Below are positions 60,661 to 64,000 of a stretch of DNA of 64,000 nt, piece after piece. The translations under genes and the position numbers were made by a program. The notes beneath the pieces are model-generated. The model saw only the letters and a list, made by a program, of their open reading frames with translations, had not been told where the DNA came from and searched no databases. Source of the stretch: Promethearchaeota archaeon (GTDB lineage Archaea; Asgardarchaeota; Lokiarchaeia; Sigyniarchaeales; Promethearchaeaceae); NCBI GenBank assembly GCA_016933055.1, contig JAFGBS010000004.1, positions 151,350-215,349 on the forward strand, read 5' to 3'. Position 1 is the first letter of the stretch. Each line of letters begins with the position of its first letter.

Positions 60661-63600
60661 TCATTTAAAGAAATTGGTGATTTTTACTTGTTTTAACTTA
60701 GGATTATCGGTTAGTGATTTTACATATTCATCCATTAACTGAAATCTTTGTTTTGTGTAAAGACTGAGATCATATTTTTTACACAGATCGAGGGATCTTT
60801 GCAGATATTTTTCAATTCCACCTTGTGTCACTGTCAATTTAAGTTCCCCTCCACACTCATTACACTTACCCGATAAAGGAATGCGTCTGTATTTTGTCCC
60901 GCAAGATGCATTTTTACATAAAAATTCTTGTTGAGAAAAGGTACGTAAATTTCCCATAATATCAGGAGTAAAATGTGTCTTTAGAATGTTTTGGGCTACA
61001 TCTTTAGCATTTACAGCTCGAATCTTATCTTGGAGCTCTAATTGGGATTGGATTTTTTCACCCATTTCCTTAAGACGTTTATATGCCGATAGTTTTGGTC
61101 CATATTTTATACTCTTTGTTGGATGAGTAAAATTGATTGGAGTGAATTGATTGGATTTTCCGATACGATATTTTACGATATCCATATCTAATAATTTTTT
61201 TTTCTCTATATCTTCTGGTTTGGGATAAGTACTACTTAATTCATAAAAATCAAGATTGTATTTTGCTGCACAATCTATATTCCACGCTTCACTATCGATC
61301 TCATCAGGATTTAAAGTAACGATTAACACCAAAGGTGCGTCCATTTTTCCCCCAATCTTAGAGGAAAGATAAAACTTGGAGAAATTTAATAATAAATCTA
61401 AAAGTAACATAATTCCGTCTTCATCACCATCACAGTTACGCCGTTTTGCTGCATGCCAGTAGGGATGAGCATATAATGCTTGGATAGGAGCATATCCAAT
61501 TAATCTCCCTACAATAGCAGCAGATGTGTGAGGGGACAATCCCGCAAAATAATGGCCGATGACTTCCTCACGGGTGGTGCAATTATAAAATCTAGGTAAT
61601 TCATAGAAGTATTCCAATTCTTCATCCACAAAATTGGCGACTTTAATAAAATAATCTCCACAGTGCTCTGGAGCTATGAAATCCTGGCATTTTAATTCAC
61701 AAATTTGATTTTTATCTACTAGTGTCTTACCCTTATAATCTTCGGTATATCCCAATTTTCTTAGGGTTTCAACACTGGTCCCTATCTCCATGGGAGTAAA
61801 ATGTGTTAGAGGAATATCTAAAGCATCAAAACGAATTGTGCCATCTTTATAAACCCAAACCTCGTTTCGAGCTCTTAAAATCCCTTTTTCTATAGGTTCA
61901 GGAACTTTAAATTGAGATGTCAAACCTTCTACTCCATTTAGGTCGGAATTTTTCAAATTCTTCATTTTTGGCGATAAATCATCTAGTATACTTTTGAAGT
62001 TGATTTTTCTATTTTGATAATCACTTAAGTATCCATGACACGAGGTGCATTCAGATTCTAACGCTGATTCATATTTTTCACAGTTGGTACAATATTTTAA
62101 AATAATTGTGTGCTTTTTACATAGAAGACATTGATTACGGTAGGTAGTTTCTCCACAAATGGGACACTGACGGATAACAATATCTACGGAACTAGTATTA
62201 CCAGACCGCATCACCTTTTCTAGATTTCGACTCTTTCCGTGACCAAGAGGGAATAACACTTGTATTGAATGTTTTAATTTCTTGAATTCAGCTTTTTCTG
62301 GTCTACCCATTCTGGCTCCCATGTAGTATACTCCTTTATCACGTATTTTTATATCGCTTATTAGTGGAAAAACCTCAAGTGCCGTAAGATTCTCACTTTT
62401 TTGCTCAATTTGCTGGATTATGGCGGGAGAGAAATTTCTAGATAAGCTCAGAATTTCCTTAAAAACGAAACTTAGATCTTTGCTTAGCTCAAAATGTGAT
62501 TTTTTGTTCTTATGAGGAGTGAAACTTGAGTATAATACCTTTTTACAGATATCTGAGTTAGGTATAGTAAGATATTCATCATTTTCGAATTTCCGAGAAT
62601 TCTGAACATAAAAATCTTTTATTTCTCTTCTTAATTGAAGCAATTCATACCCATTTACATTACCAAAATGACTGGTATATGCAGGATGTAGAGGAATACC
62701 CAACAGTTTGGATAGTTCAACAGATTGCTCTCCCGTTGGTTTAGAAGTGAATGGGTCATCTAACCAAGATTTTATATTCGCATCGGAAAAGGTAGTAGAA
62801 GAGACATTCGCTCTACCCTCGAGCGATTTTTCTAGTTCTAGAACCCACCATTCTTCAACATAACTCGAATGAAGCAAGGTGTGGTTGTTTTCGGAAAATT
62901 CTCCATATCCAAATAAAATATCTCCTAGAAATAGAATGGCTTCCACTTCTGTATTCTTGGTGACCTTCTGGTAGGATCTAGGTTCATTAAATTGCACCAC
63001 ATCTCCATTTTTTAGCAAGCACACAGGACCTTCAATGGAAGTAACGGGAAGTACTGAAGCCGCTTTTCCAGGACGTTCTATCTTCATTTGAGTGCCAACC
63101 GCGAGAAATTCGTTACACACGTACATAGTGTTTGGATTTAATCCACATGCAGCCAATCCTGTATTGCGTGAACGTCCATATCGAATTCGAAACCCTCCTG
63201 GTTGTGAGGGGTGTGAAATAACAGGTCGACCCGCAATCACTCCTGAAATATATTTAAAATTAGGTTTTATTTTTTCTTCTAGTTTTTTTCTTCGCTTTTG
63301 GACAGGGGTTGCCGATTCTTTCGTTTCATCGCTAGTTGTTTTCTCACTTTTTTCATGCGCATATTCTTTAACTTTGTTGATCCATTCCCATCCTTTTATG
63401 TTTAGATGAGAGATCATCTTTGCCAATTTACCGGATTTTAAAATAACTCCGTCGTTAAGAACTAATACGGGACCACTTCGAACTGTGTTAGTCTCTATAC
63501 GTGGTAAATCCCGATGAGCCGATACTTCATATTTTTCTGTGGGGTCTCCATTTAATTCGACTTTTAGATTTTTTAAGGTAAATCGTAATTCTTGCTTAGT

Positions 63601-64000
63601 AGATGGGTATTGCAAATTTACCTTCCGATCATATAATTTGACCTCCTCTACCATTCGATCTATTTCTTGCTCTGTTGCTTGGTATGGTTTAATACCCATT
63701 TTTTCTCTTACGTAGTCTGCGACAAGTACGGCAAATGCTTGGATGGTCCCTCCAGCATTACGGATTGGTCCTGAGAAATAAAGGGATAAGTAGGCAGGTC
63801 CGCCCAAAGGATTTTCTCTAATAACAATTTTATTGATTCCTTCTAACGGGGCAGACACCACTCCTTGAGTTTTAATAGCCATTGCAACGCGAATAGCCCT
63901 ATCTGCTTTCTCAGTAAAATTATAGGTTCCAATTTTGCCTTCAATTATTTCATCAGCGATTTGAAATGCAAGTTTATCTGGATCTAATCCTTGTTTCGTC
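60661..64000 (-). CDS. polC: DNA polymerase D large subunit DP2 (N-terminus beyond window)
   Basis: Catalytic subunit of the archaeal replicative polymerase PolD. The frame is open to base 64000, ~40 residues beyond the first internal Met, reading FQIADEIIEG and EKADRAIRVAM, the expected DP2 N-terminal region, so the true start lies outside. GVVSAPLEGINKIVI follows. The catalytic RNCDGDEDGIMLLLD is complete without an intein, and zinc fingers are seen in CPICGETTYRNQCLLC and CGTKYRRIPLSGKCNECGG. The last residues QVKITNFF form a PIP box (Q-x-x-I-x-x-F-F) for PCNA. The Roadblock-GTPase gene overlaps its stop. Confidence 0.96.
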   Translation of the reverse strand, partial: TKQGLDPDKLAFQIADEIIEGKIGTYNFTEKADRAIRVAMAIKTQGVVSAPLEGINKIVIRENPLGGPAYLSLYFSGPIRNAGGTIQAFAVLVADYVREKMGIKPYQATEQEIDRMVEEVKLYDRKVNLQYPSTKQELRFTLKNLKVELNGDPTEKYEVSAHRDLPRIETNTVRSGPVLVLNDGVILKSGKLAKMISHLNIKGWEWINKVKEYAHEKSEKTTSDETKESATPVQKRRKKLEEKIKPNFKYISGVIAGRPVISHPSQPGGFRIRYGRSRNTGLAACGLNPNTMYVCNEFLAVGTQMKIERPGKAASVLPVTSIEGPVCLLKNGDVVQFNEPRSYQKVTKNTEVEAILFLGDILFGYGEFSENNHTLLHSSYVEEWWVLELEKSLEGRANVSSTTFSDANIKSWLDDPFTSKPTGEQSVELSKLLGIPLHPAYTSHFGNVNGYELLQLRREIKDFYVQNSRKFENDEYLTIPNSDICKKVLYSSFTPHKNKKSHFELSKDLSFVFKEILSLSRNFSPAIIQQIEQKSENLTALEVFPLISDIKIRDKGVYYMGARMGRPEKAEFKKLKHSIQVLFPLGHGKSRNLEKVMRSGNTSSVDIVIRQCPICGETTYRNQCLLCKKHTIILKYCTNCEKYESALESECTSCHGYLSDYQNRKINFKSILDDLSPKMKNLKNSDLNGVEGLTSQFKVPEPIEKGILRARNEVWVYKDGTIRFDALDIPLTHFTPMEIGTSVETLRKLGYTEDYKGKTLVDKNQICELKCQDFIAPEHCGDYFIKVANFVDEELEYFYELPRFYNCTTREEVIGHYFAGLSPHTSAAIVGRLIGYAPIQALYAHPYWHAAKRRNCDGDEDGIMLLLDLLLNFSKFYLSSKIGGKMDAPLVLIVTLNPDEIDSEAWNIDCAAKYNLDFYELSSTYPKPEDIEKKKLLDMDIVKYRIGKSNQFTPINFTHPTKSIKYGPKLSAYKRLKEMGEKIQSQLELQDKIRAVNAKDVAQNILKTHFTPDIMGNLRTFSQQEFLCKNASCGTKYRRIPLSGKCNECGGELKLTVTQGGIEKYLQRSLDLCKKYDLSLYTKQRFQLMDEYVKSLTDNPKLKQVKITNFFK

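Noticed and set aside
1..64000. CRISPR arrays, IS elements, rRNA and tRNA genes
   Set aside because: I looked for spaced repeats, transposase motifs and T-loop/anticodon patterns and saw none. A covariance scan would be needed to exclude divergent or intron-containing tRNAs.
60661..64000. Intein in DP2
   Set aside because: The catalytic region (RNCDGDEDG) and the surrounding sequence read continuously; no Hint motifs.

Overview
The window is archaeal and most likely from an Asgard archaeon (Lokiarchaeia-like). The information-processing genes are archaeal: PolD large subunit (DP2), PAN, pelota, GatD/GatE, Nop5, fibrillarin, an Sm-like protein, Elp3, RNase HII, uL2 and an archaeal-type SAM synthetase. 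The Asgard assignment rests on eukaryote-like extras: a Roadblock-small-GTPase fusion, a degenerate small GTPase, an Elf1-type elongation factor, AN1-finger membrane proteins, long leucine-rich-repeat proteins and several SCP2-like proteins. The DNA is AT-rich and densely coding. Many starts carry Shine-Dalgarno sequences (AGGAGG, GGTGAG). The lineage is inferred from gene content; no rRNA gene, tRNA gene or CRISPR array was seen.

Layout. 1-3.1 kb: N-terminal part of hypF (cut by the window edge), divergent from metV-metF. 3.1-12.7 kb: a catabolic neighbourhood with a CE15-like esterase, a 2-hydroxyacid-dehydrogenase/class II aldolase fusion, an FGGY sugar kinase, an iron-type alcohol dehydrogenase and an aldehyde:ferredoxin oxidoreductase, interspersed with three SCP2-like proteins. 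Kinase, aldolase and Fe-ADH recall the fucose-type kinase-aldolase-lactaldehyde reductase route. 12.7-17 kb: GNAT protein, a 53-codon GTG-start ORF, pelota, a radical SAM-TRAM protein, a KH-like protein and a degenerate small GTPase ending in a perfect 25-bp tandem duplication. 17.1-20.1 kb: a decayed gene followed by two tandem LRR proteins. 20.1-22.4 kb: two adjacent proteins that look like triphosphate-tunnel (CYTH/VTC) folds.

22.5-39.5 kb is mainly housekeeping: uL2, PAN, two complete GatD-GatE pairs in a row, Elp3, PyrK-PyrD, Nop5-fibrillarin, RNase HII, a COG1395-type regulator and Elf1. 39.7-48.2 kb holds the most novel element: eight tightly packed co-directional genes. They encode a helical/coiled-coil protein, a duplicated zinc-ribbon protein, two large helical proteins, an AAA+ ATPase, a basic-tailed protein, a long coiled-coil protein with a possible degenerate ABC/SMC-like C-terminal lobe, and a winged-helix-like protein. 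I do not recognise this set as any described system.

48.2-64 kb: a galactokinase-like GHMP kinase, a 7-TM protein, a 0.5-kb gap with a possible ncRNA, an SmAP3-like protein, HypB with an altered metal motif, an orphan Zn-ribbon DNA methylase, an AN1-rhomboid pseudoprotease beside an AN1-site-2 protease, SAM synthetase, small Zn-ribbon and charged proteins, a DegT-type aminotransferase, a Roadblock-GTPase and DP2 (its N-terminus is beyond the window).
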